Assembly (NCBI RefSeq): GCF_001816145.1
Contig: NZ_MDZB01000092.1
Span: 1 to 64,000 of the forward strand
DNA: 64,000 bases
Direction: 5' to 3'
Source of the DNA: Hymenobacter lapidarius
GTDB taxonomy: Bacteria > Bacteroidota > Bacteroidia > Cytophagales > Hymenobacteraceae
Shown here: in pieces, positions 1-8,126 of the stretch
Position numbering within the stretch: position 1 is the first letter of the stretch
Layout: each line of letters opens with the position of its first letter
Notes under the pieces: model-generated
Databases searched by the model: none
Seen by the model: only the letters and a program-made list of their open reading frames with translations
Told to the model about the DNA's origin: nothing
Position numbers and translations under genes: made by a program

Positions 1-452
1 ACGAGGGAGGGAAAGGAGATGGGTCGCACCTCAAATTTCCCGCTTTTGTGGGAGTCTTTTCCTTTCTGCCTCGCCCTGACTACTTCCTGAACAGTTTCAA
101 TAAATGTCGTGACTGTTAACAAGAAATATATTGGATAAATTCGCGCGAACCTATTCTTCATATATTTCTTCGCCCAACCTAAGCTTGGTTCAATACGACC
201 AGCATAGCGGATTGTTATCAAAAAGCCGCTTAAGACAAAGAAAATAGTGACACCGATATGCCACTCTAGAAAAAACTTCAAAACGATTGTGCTAATAATC
301 TCATGACTTTCTTCTTTTTGAAAATCTTGAGCGATATGAAAAAGGACCACCATATAAGCCGCAATAGCCCTTATTCCAGTAAGCGAAGGATAATAAATAG
401 CCTTTTGTTTAGATAAATCATTGCTAACAAAAGAATAATGATGGCTTTTCAT
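1..452 (-). CDS. Acyltransferase family 3 protein, 3' end outside window
   Basis: This is the first 150 residues of an OafA/YrhL-type membrane acyltransferase (acyltransferase family 3), which usually O-acetylates surface polysaccharides. The translation on the minus strand is open to the window edge. It shows the family signature: an early SLTGIRAIAA segment, a membrane helix with VVLFHIAQ, and FFVLSGFLI, followed by NRFARIYPIYFLL. Base composition is clearly more AT-rich than the neighbours. The start codon at 450-452 lies only ten bases from the left end of an insertion sequence, so the native promoter and leader have been replaced. The family assignment is firm; the acyl donor and target are unknown. 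Confidence 0.85.
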   Translation of the reverse strand, partial: MKSHHYSFVSNDLSKQKAIYYPSLTGIRAIAAYMVVLFHIAQDFQKEESHEIISTIVLKFFLEWHIGVTIFFVLSGFLITIRYAGRIEPSLGWAKKYMKNRFARIYPIYFLLTVTTFIETVQEVVRARQKGKDSHKSGKFEVRPISFPSL

Positions 453-461
453 AAAACGATT

Positions 462-1206
462 GGGGCTTAGGAAGCAAAGCGTCCTAGAGGGGCTGTTGAC
501 GAAGTAATTTAAGGAGCAATTTATAGAAGTCCTCGTAGCGATGATTGAAGCGAAATTCGGACTCTTTCAAGTGCAGCAAAAAGGTGTGTTTTGGTACGCC
601 TTTGAACTGGTGAAGGCGGGCTTTGGCAAAGCTCCAGAAGGACTCGATGCCGTTGATGTGCGAGGCGCCCTGGACGAATTCGTCCTGGCCGTGGCGGACG
701 CGGAAGTGGCGGTCGAAGCCCACGTCCACCAGCCCGTCGTAGCCGCGCCAGCCGTCGGTGTTGACCATCGCCGCCGCGTTGATTTTGCCGCGAATAATGG
801 CTTGCAGCGTCTTTTTCGAGCAATCCGGGACAATTTCCGTGTACACCTGCCCGCCGCGTTTGAACAGGCCAAAGACAATGGTCTTGCCGCCCGCGCCCCG
901 GCCCCGTTTGCCGCGCACCCGCCGCGGACCGAAGTAGCTCTCATCCAGTTCGACCGCCCCCGCCAACTCGGCCGGCACCGGGCTCCACGCCACCAACCGG
1001 TGCGCAAGCGCAGGTAGATTTCGTTGACCGCTCGCAAGCTCAAGCCCGTGAGCCGGGCCGCGTCCGAGGCCGTCAAATCCAGGGCAAAGAGCCGCAGCAA
1101 GTAGCGGAATTTGACCTCCGAAATTTTGCTGCACTTATAATAGCGATTATCTGATTGCATAACAAGAAGTTACGCCCTCTTTTCTCACTTTTGCTTCCTA
1201 AGCCCC
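462..1206 (-). mobile_element. IS1595-family insertion sequence (IS1016-like size), 745 bp
   Basis: The element is bounded by inverted ends starting GGGGCTTAGGAAGCAAA on the left and its complement on the right. It is flanked by a direct repeat AACGATT (455-461 and 1207-1213), the expected target duplication; the family usually makes 8 bp and here 7 are seen. The length and the single transposase of about 220 residues fit the IS1016 group of the IS1595 family. It sits between two same-strand polysaccharide genes and directly abuts the start of the acyltransferase gene. Intact ends and target duplication suggest a fairly recent insertion, although the transposase frame is broken. Confidence 0.85.
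484..1160 (-). pseudogene. IS1595-family transposase, frameshifted
   Basis: The N-terminal third starts at 1160 and contains the small helix-turn-helix domain (LTASDAARLTGLSLRAVNEI). The catalytic part lies in another frame and ends at 484. That part carries the DDE-type landmarks of the ISXO2-like domain: LDESYFG, the K/R-rich RGKRGRGA stretch, NTDGWRGY and the HINGIESFWSFAK segment, ending with EFRFNHR. The two frames meet near 1000-1015, where one base is missing or extra. Programmed frameshifting is not typical of this family, so the gene is probably inactive unless this is a sequencing error. Confidence 0.8.
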
Positions 1207-1301
1207 AACGATTTTAGTACTTGGTGTTACGCACGCCCTGTGGCGGCTTGATAACATACCTAACATAGAAATGAATTTTACTTTGATTAAATGCTTTTAT
1301 T

Positions 1302-2324
1302 TCAATCTACCACCACGCCCATACTGGCGTAGAGCTGCTTGAAACGCACTATCCAGCGCTGCCAGTTGGCGTAAGTGCAGCGCGGGTCATTAGCTTGGTC
1401 AAACACCGGACGCAGGTACTCGGGGTCGAAGTCGCGCGGGTAACCGGCCATCGCGTCGAAGCGGCGGTGCAGCCAGGCTTCATTCAGGTAATGATTGCCG
1501 GCAAAAACATCGAACTCCACGTCGGCAAAGCTGTTAGTGGCCGAGGTGATGAACGAGGTCTGCGTCAGCTCCTGCTCGGCCTTGGCAAAGCGGGCGGGCC
1601 GGCGCTTGGTCCAGGTCATAGCGCGGGCCAGCTGGTGCACCTCGTTGGCCTTTTGCTGCTCGGCGGGCCACAGGTGCAGCCAGTAGTTCTTGTCGAACAT
1701 GGCCGAGGCCACCGAATACAGCCCGTAGAACGGCAGCTGGTAATAGATGCCCTCGGGCACCAGCCCCAGCCGGTGCAGCACCGACTGCGACTTGAACGTG
1801 TTGAGCAGCAGCATCCGCGTGAACCATTCCGGCCCTTTGGGCAGGGCCGGCACGTACTCGCGCAGGCCCGCCACGCCCCCGGCCAGCTTGCCTTCAAAGC
1901 TGCTTGGGTCGCCGCCCCAGTACATCTTGGCCAGCACTATCTGCCGCTCCCGCATGTAGGCCGTCATGGCATCCACATCGAAGGGCTGCGTCACCCATAT
2001 GTCGTCTTCTAGCATGCAAAAGATGTCGGAGGCCTGCTTCACGCCATTCAGCCACAGCTTGGTGGGAATGATGCGCAGGCTGAACGATGCCGTGCCAGCC
2101 ACGTGCGCGGCCAGTTGCGCCACTTTGGCATCATACAAGGCCGAAGGCTCGATACGTACGCTAGGGTGGCGACGCGTTATCTCATCTAGGTAAGCCGGCG
2201 GGGTCCCATCGTCGAGCACCACCACTTCGTATTCGCCCCGCACTTGGTCGGCGATGCTTTGCAGGCAGCGGTCGAGGTAGTAGGGCCGGTTGAAAGACTT
2301 GACGAGTAGCGTAGTAATGGGCAT
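1302..2324 (-). CDS. Family 2 glycosyltransferase (GT-A fold)
   Basis: A 340-residue cytoplasmic protein with a GT2 start (TTLLVKSFNRPYYLDRCLQS) followed by the VVVLDDGT strand that binds the nucleotide sugar. The acidic metal-binding motif is seen as MLEDDIWV near residue 104. It is the last gene of the right-to-left polysaccharide run before the insertion sequence, and is separated by about 43 bp from the next glycosyltransferase upstream. It probably adds one sugar during repeat-unit assembly. Donor and acceptor cannot be deduced from sequence. Confidence 0.8.
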   Translation of the reverse strand: MPITTLLVKSFNRPYYLDRCLQSIADQVRGEYEVVVLDDGTPPAYLDEITRRHPSVRIEPSALYDAKVAQLAAHVAGTASFSLRIIPTKLWLNGVKQASDIFCMLEDDIWVTQPFDVDAMTAYMRERQIVLAKMYWGGDPSSFEGKLAGGVAGLREYVPALPKGPEWFTRMLLLNTFKSQSVLHRLGLVPEGIYYQLPFYGLYSVASAMFDKNYWLHLWPAEQQKANEVHQLARAMTWTKRRPARFAKAEQELTQTSFITSATNSFADVEFDVFAGNHYLNEAWLHRRFDAMAGYPRDFDPEYLRPVFDQANDPRCTYANWQRWIVRFKQLYASMGVVVD

Positions 2325-2367
2325 AACGAATAGGTCTGAGCCAATGGCAGTGGGTGCTGGGCTGGGC

Positions 2368-3573
2368 TTACTTCACAACGCGTTCGAGCAGGGCCGCGAA
2401 GCTTTGAGCATACGCCTCACGGGTATGGTATTGGCGGCCAAAGTCATACACGGCCTGGCTGCGGGCGTGTAGGTCGGCTTCGGGTAGGTCGGCCACTTCC
2501 TGGATACTCTGTACCAGCAGCGGCACAATCTCCAAGGGGTCCTGGCTGCGGATGACAATGCCGTAGGCTTCGGCCGAGCGAACTGCTGCCGACTCGGTCA
2601 CCACCGGAATCAGCCCATAGTGCGTGAGTTGAGCCACCGAGCCAGCCCCTCCCTCAGTGGAGCTGGCGTACACTGTACCTGCGCAGGTATTTGCCAACTC
2701 CGCAAACTTAGCGCCCCCAACATCCATCCAGCCCATGTAGTGCAGGTTGGAATGCTTAGCCAGCAATGGTTGCAGCCAGTTCCAGAAATGAGTTTCGCGC
2801 TCAGCGTTGCCGCAGATATATAGGTGCAGGTCGGGGGTCTGAACGAAAGCTTCCACCACGACATCCAATCCTTTCAGCAGGTGCCCGTGACTACCAAGCC
2901 AAATGAAATTTTTGCGCGCTTTACCGTAATCCTTCTGACGGTAAGCTGGTTCGTAAACTGCTGATATATTGAGTAAATGCTTGGGAATCTTACGGTTGAA
3001 ACGCTCAGTCTGAAAAGGCGCGCCGAAATACGTCATGTAGTCAGCCGTCTGGTCAGCGAAATTGGCGGTTATCTGCCGCTCTGGGGCCACGTATATATCA
3101 TGGCGCTCATAAAATGACTCAATACGGGATAGCTCAGCGCGGTTATGAAACAGCCAGTGATTGCCGGTGCAGTAGAATATTCTGGTCAGGTCAGGACGGA
3201 GATTTCCCATTGCTCCGATGCGGTCCTGTTCGTCAATAACCAAATCGTACTGGTCCCAATCGACATGCAATACCCCAGCATTGAATGCATCGTAGTAATC
3301 CACGATATACCCGGCTTTGTTAAGCTGCCGCACCATTTCGGTTGACTCCCAGTACATGGTGTGCTCATTAAGCCGGGGAAACTTCTCGATATTTCCCGCC
3401 ACATAATACGGAATAGCCCGGTGCACATAGCTGATGAGCGCCCGCTTACCCTTAGAGCCGATGCGCTCACTTCCAATGTTCAGTATTTCATTCCCATCGG
3501 GCCTAAAGATAGTATCCGCTACCGAGCGGAGGCCCTGCGCAACGCGAAACTGTAGTCCTCTGATAGTAGGCAT
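2368..3573 (-). CDS. Glycosyltransferase, GT-B fold (GT4-like)
   Basis: A 401-residue protein with no signal peptide or membrane segment. The C-terminal half has the GT-B pattern: NFIWLGSHGHLLKGLDVVVEA, then LHLYICGNAERE, and an EGGAGSVAQLTHYGLIPVV segment that corresponds to the nucleotide-sugar-binding loop of GT4 enzymes. The N-terminal half is divergent. It lies between the flippase and a GT2 gene in the same orientation, so it most likely acts in assembly of the same surface glycan. Specificity is unknown. Confidence 0.75.
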   Translation of the reverse strand: MPTIRGLQFRVAQGLRSVADTIFRPDGNEILNIGSERIGSKGKRALISYVHRAIPYYVAGNIEKFPRLNEHTMYWESTEMVRQLNKAGYIVDYYDAFNAGVLHVDWDQYDLVIDEQDRIGAMGNLRPDLTRIFYCTGNHWLFHNRAELSRIESFYERHDIYVAPERQITANFADQTADYMTYFGAPFQTERFNRKIPKHLLNISAVYEPAYRQKDYGKARKNFIWLGSHGHLLKGLDVVVEAFVQTPDLHLYICGNAERETHFWNWLQPLLAKHSNLHYMGWMDVGGAKFAELANTCAGTVYASSTEGGAGSVAQLTHYGLIPVVTESAAVRSAEAYGIVIRSQDPLEIVPLLVQSIQEVADLPEADLHARSQAVYDFGRQYHTREAYAQSFAALLERVVK

Positions 3574-3682
3574 AGAAAAATTTCAGGTATGTTTTTATCA
3601 AAAAGAAGTTAAATCAGTTCATTTCAAATGCCACGGCTGGTGAGAAGGTTTTTTCCGGCCAGTGAGGCATCACGGATATGCG

Positions 3683-5092
3683 CTATAGGTATGAATCGAA
3701 GCCGACGCGTACAAGTGCCAGCCGCAACGAGTAGAAAATGGCCAGCATTACACTCAGGATGAGTATAGTTCGCAGTGCAATACGGGCAATAGGCAGACGG
3801 AGCAAGTATAATATGTGAAGGTCTGTGCCAAAAGCACTTAGAAAGCTTCCCGCGCCGAAGAGCAGCATGGCTATCTTCACATCTTTAAAGTAGAGCCCAA
3901 TACCAAGTCCTAACCCTCTAGCCAGCAAAGTGCTTGTATTTGAGATAAGTAAGTAGCGCTGCTTGTTAAGTACCGCATAAATACCCGAAGTAGATAGAGA
4001 AGTAAGCTTAAGTATGTAATAATAACCTAGAAAAGCAGTAAATAACCCCGCACCTTCCCATCGAGCTCCAAAAGCAAATTTAAAAATCCAATCACCGAAT
4101 ATGGTGATAAAGCCGAAGGGTATTACACCTAAATAGATGAGCTTGTTATATAGATCCAGCGTTATTACTGGTAACCTCGCAGGCTCATTATAGTGGACCT
4201 CTACCGCCTTTTGGGCAAAAACTGGCCCAATTGCATTACCAATCAGATTAATCGGAATTTCCATAAGGCTGACAGAGAACGAGTATAACCCGACAGCGGT
4301 GGTACCAAATCCTGTGGTAAGCGCAAATATGGGCAGTTGTGACGAAATAGTATTCAAATAATTCGCAGGCAAAACGTACAAAGGAAAATTTTTATACTCA
4401 AGGGCCATTTGCTTTATTTCCTGCCAATTAAAGCTCGTCCAAAGTTCCCTGACATTTTTCTTTATCCCACCAAAGAAAAGTGCTAGCATGGTAACAGTTC
4501 TATTGAAAAACTCCCCAAAGAGCAACCCCCCTACTGCGCCGCCTGATAATAATCCGTAGCCGATAGTAAAGATTTTGCTGGTCAGAGCCGTTGATACATC
4601 TACTCCCGCGCGTTTAGCAAATGCTTTGTCACGGGTATACCATGTAAACATAATCGCATTCAGATTAAATAAGAGCAACATAAGTGGTACTGCATACATC
4701 CACCTACCTAAACCCTCAATATTGAGAAAAGCACTGAGTGCCGGGGCTGCCACCTTTAAGGCAATACCAATTGCGATGACTGACCCGATTGTTAGTATCA
4801 GGCTTATGTGTACCAACGCTAAGAAATGTTGCCTTGAACGTGGTAGTAGCATAGCTCCTGGATACCCCAAGGTAGTAAGCGTATTTAGGTTGCTTACTAA
4901 AGCACTGAATATTGCAAATTGCCCATAGCTCGCCGGCGGATAAATGCGTGACATAAAAGGCGTAAGCACAAAGCCAATAGCAGCCACCAGTGTTGTGCCA
5001 GATAAGGTGACAGCAAAATTACGCGCAAATGAATTGCGCTGCGCCAGTGCTAAAATATTATGCTGGAAAAACTGTCGAAACCGACGCTGCAT
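3683..5092 (-). CDS. Polysaccharide flippase, Wzx/MATE-like
   Basis: A 469-residue integral membrane protein with about twelve to fourteen hydrophobic segments. The N-terminus (FAVTLSGTTLVAAIGFVLTPFMSRIYPPASYG) is typical of the polysaccharide biosynthesis/Wzx family. The family moves lipid-linked oligosaccharide units across the inner membrane. Its AT-richer composition compared with flanking chromosomal genes is common for O-antigen clusters and suggests horizontal origin. It lies downstream of gmd and upstream of two glycosyltransferases, consistent with a Wzx/Wzy-type pathway; no polymerase gene is visible in the window. Confidence 0.85.
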   Translation of the reverse strand: MQRRFRQFFQHNILALAQRNSFARNFAVTLSGTTLVAAIGFVLTPFMSRIYPPASYGQFAIFSALVSNLNTLTTLGYPGAMLLPRSRQHFLALVHISLILTIGSVIAIGIALKVAAPALSAFLNIEGLGRWMYAVPLMLLLFNLNAIMFTWYTRDKAFAKRAGVDVSTALTSKIFTIGYGLLSGGAVGGLLFGEFFNRTVTMLALFFGGIKKNVRELWTSFNWQEIKQMALEYKNFPLYVLPANYLNTISSQLPIFALTTGFGTTAVGLYSFSVSLMEIPINLIGNAIGPVFAQKAVEVHYNEPARLPVITLDLYNKLIYLGVIPFGFITIFGDWIFKFAFGARWEGAGLFTAFLGYYYILKLTSLSTSGIYAVLNKQRYLLISNTSTLLARGLGLGIGLYFKDVKIAMLLFGAGSFLSAFGTDLHILYLLRLPIARIALRTILILSVMLAIFYSLRLALVRVGFDSYL

Positions 5093-5382
5093 ATTATTAC
5101 AGGATTAAATAAGCAGTACGGTATGCGTTATATTACTGATTTCCAATTAAGCGCTTATAAATCTGTTATTGTTAAGCTACGGGTGCTGCTCGTACCTCCA
5201 GTTCACCTTGTGCTCGCCCTTCAATAGGAAAGCGTCGCGCTCAAATAACTCCACGTCGGCCCGGACCATATCTTGCACCAAGGCAAACAGGTCATACTTG
5301 GGTTCCCAGCCCAGCTTGGACTTGCATTTGCTGGGGTCGCCGATGAGCAGTTCTACTTCGGTGGAGCGGAAATAGCGCGGGT

Positions 5383-5431
5383 CCAAGCCTGAGTACCACT
5401 TGCCCCACGGGCACCTGGTACTCAGGCTTGG
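5383..5431. repeat. Perfect 16-bp inverted repeat at the gmd frameshift
   Basis: Arms CCAAGCCTGAGTACCA (5383-5398) and its exact complement (5416-5431) enclose a 17-nt loop inside the gmd coding region. The outermost base pair of the left arm is the base whose presence shifts the reading frame: removing one C at 5383-5384 restores the conserved LRLDPRYF reading. The ancestral palindrome would therefore have had 15-bp arms. Confidence 0.8.
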
Positions 5432-5876
5432 CGCAGGCCACTACTCTGTCAATCTCCTCTACGCCTTCTCTCCCGAAAGCTAATTCTATACCCACCTCGG
5501 CAAAGGCTAGGCGTACGAACTCGCGCATGGTGGTGGTGATGCCAGTGGCAATCACAAAGTCCTCGGGCTCGTCCCGTTGCAGGATGCGCCACATAGCTTC
5601 CACGTAATCTTTGGCGTAGCCCCAGTCGCGCTTGGCATCTAGGTTGCCCAGGGCAATACTGTCGTGCATTCCCAACACTATCTGGGCCACACCGCGGGTG
5701 ATTTTGCGTGTCTCGAAGGTTTCGCCACGTAGTGGGCTCTCGTGGTTGAACAAGATGCCATTGCAGGCAAACATACCGTAGGCCTCATGGTATTTCACTT
5801 TAATCCAGTAGCTGTAGAGCTTGATCACGGCATAGGTCGAGCGGGGGCAGAAGGGCGCGGTTTCGGACTGCTGCAC

Positions 5877-5930
5877 CAGCTCGGACAGCTCGGACAGCTC
5901 GGACAGCTCGGACAGCTCGGACAGCTCGGA
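5877..5930. repeat. gmd: Six perfect copies of a 9-bp repeat inside gmd
   Basis: Six back-to-back copies of CAGCTCGGA (plus strand) encode a run of Glu-Leu-Ser on the gmd strand. The unit length is a multiple of three, so gain or loss of copies changes loop length but not frame. Normal Gmd proteins have no such repeat here. Confidence 0.9.
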
Positions 5931-6378
5931 GGTACTGGCTTGGTAAATCTTGGTTTTTTTGGTGAGGCCCAATAGGCGCACGGCTTTCAAAATGCGCAGG
6001 GCACCAATGTCATCCACGTTGGCTACGTACTCGGGCGTATCGAAGCTGACCTTAACGTGTGACATAGCTCCGAGGTTGTAAATCTCGTCGGGCCGCACTT
6101 CTTGAATGATGCGAATCAGGTTGGTCGAGTCCGAGAGGTCGCCGTAGTGGTTGGTGAGGGGCGGGTTTTTGTTGTCGTGCCCATCGGCCAGCGGGCGGTC
6201 GATGCGGTCCGTGTTAAACAGCGACGAGCGGCGCTTAATGCCGGGCACATCGTAGCCTTTTTCGAGCAGCAGTTCGGTCAAGTAGGCCCCGTCTTGGCCG
6301 GTGATTCCGGTGATGAGGGCAACTTTGGCCATAGTAGTGTGAATTCAGCTAAGAAGAAAAAATCAGGAGAACCCGCCG

Positions 6379-7386
6379 CTAGGCCAAGGCTTTGGTCAGG
6401 TTTTGTTGCTTGAATAAAAAATCGGTGGGGTGCGCCGCGTTGTAGGCGGCCATAAACTCGTCGGCCACTACAAAAGCGGCGGCCAGTCGGGCTGCTTCGT
6501 TGGGCGTGGCAGCGGGCGCAACGTAGCCCGTCGGCAAAGTAGCATTGCCCTGGTACTGGGGCCGTTGCAGGGCATCGAAGAGGGCACGCTTTAGCGGACG
6601 CAGCGGGCGCTTCAGCCACTCGGCGTAGGGCACGCGCTGCCGTAGCAGGCTACCCAGGTCGTTGCCATACTGCTTGTCGTAGTAGTAGCGCATCCGGTCC
6701 GATTCCTGTGTGCTGGCATCGGCCGCCTTGCCTTGGTTCATCACCCTGAAGTTACTCTGCGGGTTTTCCAGCCGGGTGCTGATGACCGCCGTGCTCCAAG
6801 CTAGGCTCACGCCCTTCAGGCTGGTAATCCGGTACGTGAATTCGGTATCAACCTGCACCACCCCGGTATGAAACAAGCCCGTAATTGCCAACGAGCTACG
6901 CCGGATAAGCAGCGGCAGCCCAATCATCCAGACCACTTCCCGCTCATTAAGCCAGCGTCGGAAGTTGTCGGCCACATCGTCATATAGCGACGCCGTTTCC
7001 AACCGCTCCATGTGAATCAGGCCGCAGTTACCCGTCAGCACATCCACCGCTGGGTTGGCTTGCATGAAGTCGCACGCCTCCCGAATGGCCGGGTAGCAAA
7101 AAGCATCGTCGTCGGTAACCAGCTTCAGCAGCTCACCCCGCGCCATTAGCATGGCCTTGTTAAAGCCGTGCGCCTCGCCCTTGTCACGCTCACTCACAAA
7201 CTGCTGAATCTGACCCGCTTCAAATAGTTCCCGCAGGTACTGCGGCGTCCCGTCGTTGCTGCCCCCGTCACAGACCACAATCTCCTCGTCGGACTGCCGG
7301 GCCGCCACCAACCGCGCCACCACCTCCCGCAGATATGGCAGCTTGTTATAGGTCGTCAGAACGTAGGAAAGTTTGTAATCGGCCAT
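6379..7386 (-). CDS. Family 2 glycosyltransferase
   Basis: A 335-residue GT2 enzyme. It shows LSYVLTTYNKLPYLREVV at the N-terminus, IVVCDGGSNDGT for nucleotide binding and LVTDDDAF as the metal-binding acidic motif near residue 91. The start was set at the ATG before ADYKLSYV (7386). An upstream in-frame ATG at 7452 would add residues encoded by an intergenic palindromic repeat and is unlikely. It lies between the hexapeptide acyltransferase and gmd in the polysaccharide cluster, so it probably transfers a sugar onto the lipid-linked repeat unit. Confidence 0.8.
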   Translation of the reverse strand: MADYKLSYVLTTYNKLPYLREVVARLVAARQSDEEIVVCDGGSNDGTPQYLRELFEAGQIQQFVSERDKGEAHGFNKAMLMARGELLKLVTDDDAFCYPAIREACDFMQANPAVDVLTGNCGLIHMERLETASLYDDVADNFRRWLNEREVVWMIGLPLLIRRSSLAITGLFHTGVVQVDTEFTYRITSLKGVSLAWSTAVISTRLENPQSNFRVMNQGKAADASTQESDRMRYYYDKQYGNDLGSLLRQRVPYAEWLKRPLRPLKRALFDALQRPQYQGNATLPTGYVAPAATPNEAARLAAAFVVADEFMAAYNAAHPTDFLFKQQNLTKALA

Positions 7387-7428
7387 CTTTTGATGCTTAG
7401 TACTTGGTACTTGATGCTTGATCAGGCG

Positions 7429-7518
7429 GTCATGCTGAGCTTGTCGAAGCACCGCTGCCGTGTCGTTTAACTATTGATGCAGTGTGCGATAGAGATGCTT
7501 CGGCAAGCTCAGCATGAC
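7429..7518. repeat. REP-like palindromic pair
   Basis: Two copies of a 23-bp element face each other: GTCATGCTGAGCTTGTCGAAGCA at 7429-7451 is matched in reverse at 7496-7518 with a few differences and a 44-nt spacer. The same core (GTCATGCTGAGC...GAAGCAT) recurs at 30345-30380, so it is a dispersed family in this genome. It lies between two genes of the polysaccharide cluster and may also act as a transcript-end hairpin. Confidence 0.7.
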
Positions 7519-7550
7519 TGTCTGACTTATTATTTAATCTAGTAAAGTAT

Positions 7551-8126
7551 CTAATACCCCATTTTCTTCGCGTACTCCAGCATCTTCTCGCGGGGCCGCA
7601 CCTTCACGGGCCGGGCAGGTACTCCCACGTACACGGTCCAGGGTTCGGTATCCTTGGTTACCAGGGAGCAGGCCCCAATTACGCAGCCCTCCCCTAGCAT
7701 AACGTTGGGCATTACCACCACGCTGGTGCCGATGCCGGCGAAGCGCCCGCAGCGAATGGTGCCGAAGTCCACCGTGTCGCGGTACTCGTCGGGCGCGGTC
7801 ACGCTCGTGAAGCCATCGCCCATAAACCGGTCGGAGCCGCAGATGAAACGGCTGCCCGCCGCGATGGTCACGAAATCCTCCACCACCAGCTTACTCTGCG
7901 CTCCGCCAATGATGGTGAGATAGGGCGACAAGTGCACATAATCGCCAATCTCGGCGGCCGTAGTCAGGTACACGCCCGAGTCGATGGCGACGTGGCTGCC
8001 CACGCGCACCAAATGTGGCCGACGAATTTCTACATTGGCACTAATAAACACATCATCACCGCAGCTTTGCAGCAGGGCCGTATCGTACTGCGCCGAGCGC
8101 AACGGTTGGGAAGGAGCGCCGGCCAT
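7551..8126 (-). CDS. Left-handed beta-helix (hexapeptide) acyltransferase
   Basis: A 191-residue protein with hexapeptide-repeat character throughout (VRVGSHVAIDSGVYL, AEIGDYVHLSPYLTI, GIGTSVVVMPNVMLGEGCVIGACSLV) and the usual C-terminal VYVGVPARPVK. The family forms trimers and transfers acetyl or related groups to sugar nucleotides. Its start overlaps the stop of the epimerase gene by one base (TAATG), so the two are translationally coupled. Together with the DegT fragment upstream it suggests an N-acylated amino sugar; the substrate is an inference. Confidence 0.8.
   Translation of the reverse strand: MAGAPSQPLRSAQYDTALLQSCGDDVFISANVEIRRPHLVRVGSHVAIDSGVYLTTAAEIGDYVHLSPYLTIIGGAQSKLVVEDFVTIAAGSRFICGSDRFMGDGFTSVTAPDEYRDTVDFGTIRCGRFAGIGTSVVVMPNVMLGEGCVIGACSLVTKDTEPWTVYVGVPARPVKVRPREKMLEYAKKMGY

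Larger units (their letters stand above)
5177..6332 (-). pseudogene. gmd: GDP-mannose 4,6-dehydratase, frameshifted and repeat-expanded
   Basis: Gmd converts GDP-mannose to GDP-4-keto-6-deoxymannose, precursor of fucose, rhamnose and perosamine. The N-terminal frame starting at 6332 shows [19 protein letters not shown], the catalytic STSE triad residues, YAVIKLY (catalytic Tyr and Lys) and GILFNHESP. Directly after STSE the usual LYG-containing loop is replaced by ELS repeats (about nine extra residues). Homology then leaves the frame near 5384 after VGQVVLRL, and the conserved end ([17 protein letters not shown] to KVNWRY) continues in another frame to 5177. One extra G on the coding strand explains the shift. 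Without correction the product would lose about 70 residues that are normally conserved. Confidence 0.85.

Noticed and set aside
484..1160. Programmed frameshift in the IS transposase
   Set aside because: This is not usual in the IS1595 family and no slippery heptamer with a downstream hairpin was recognised at the junction.
7387..7452. 22-residue N-terminal extension of the GT2 at 6379
   Set aside because: The bases belong to an intergenic palindromic repeat; the GT2 domain begins right at the later ATG.
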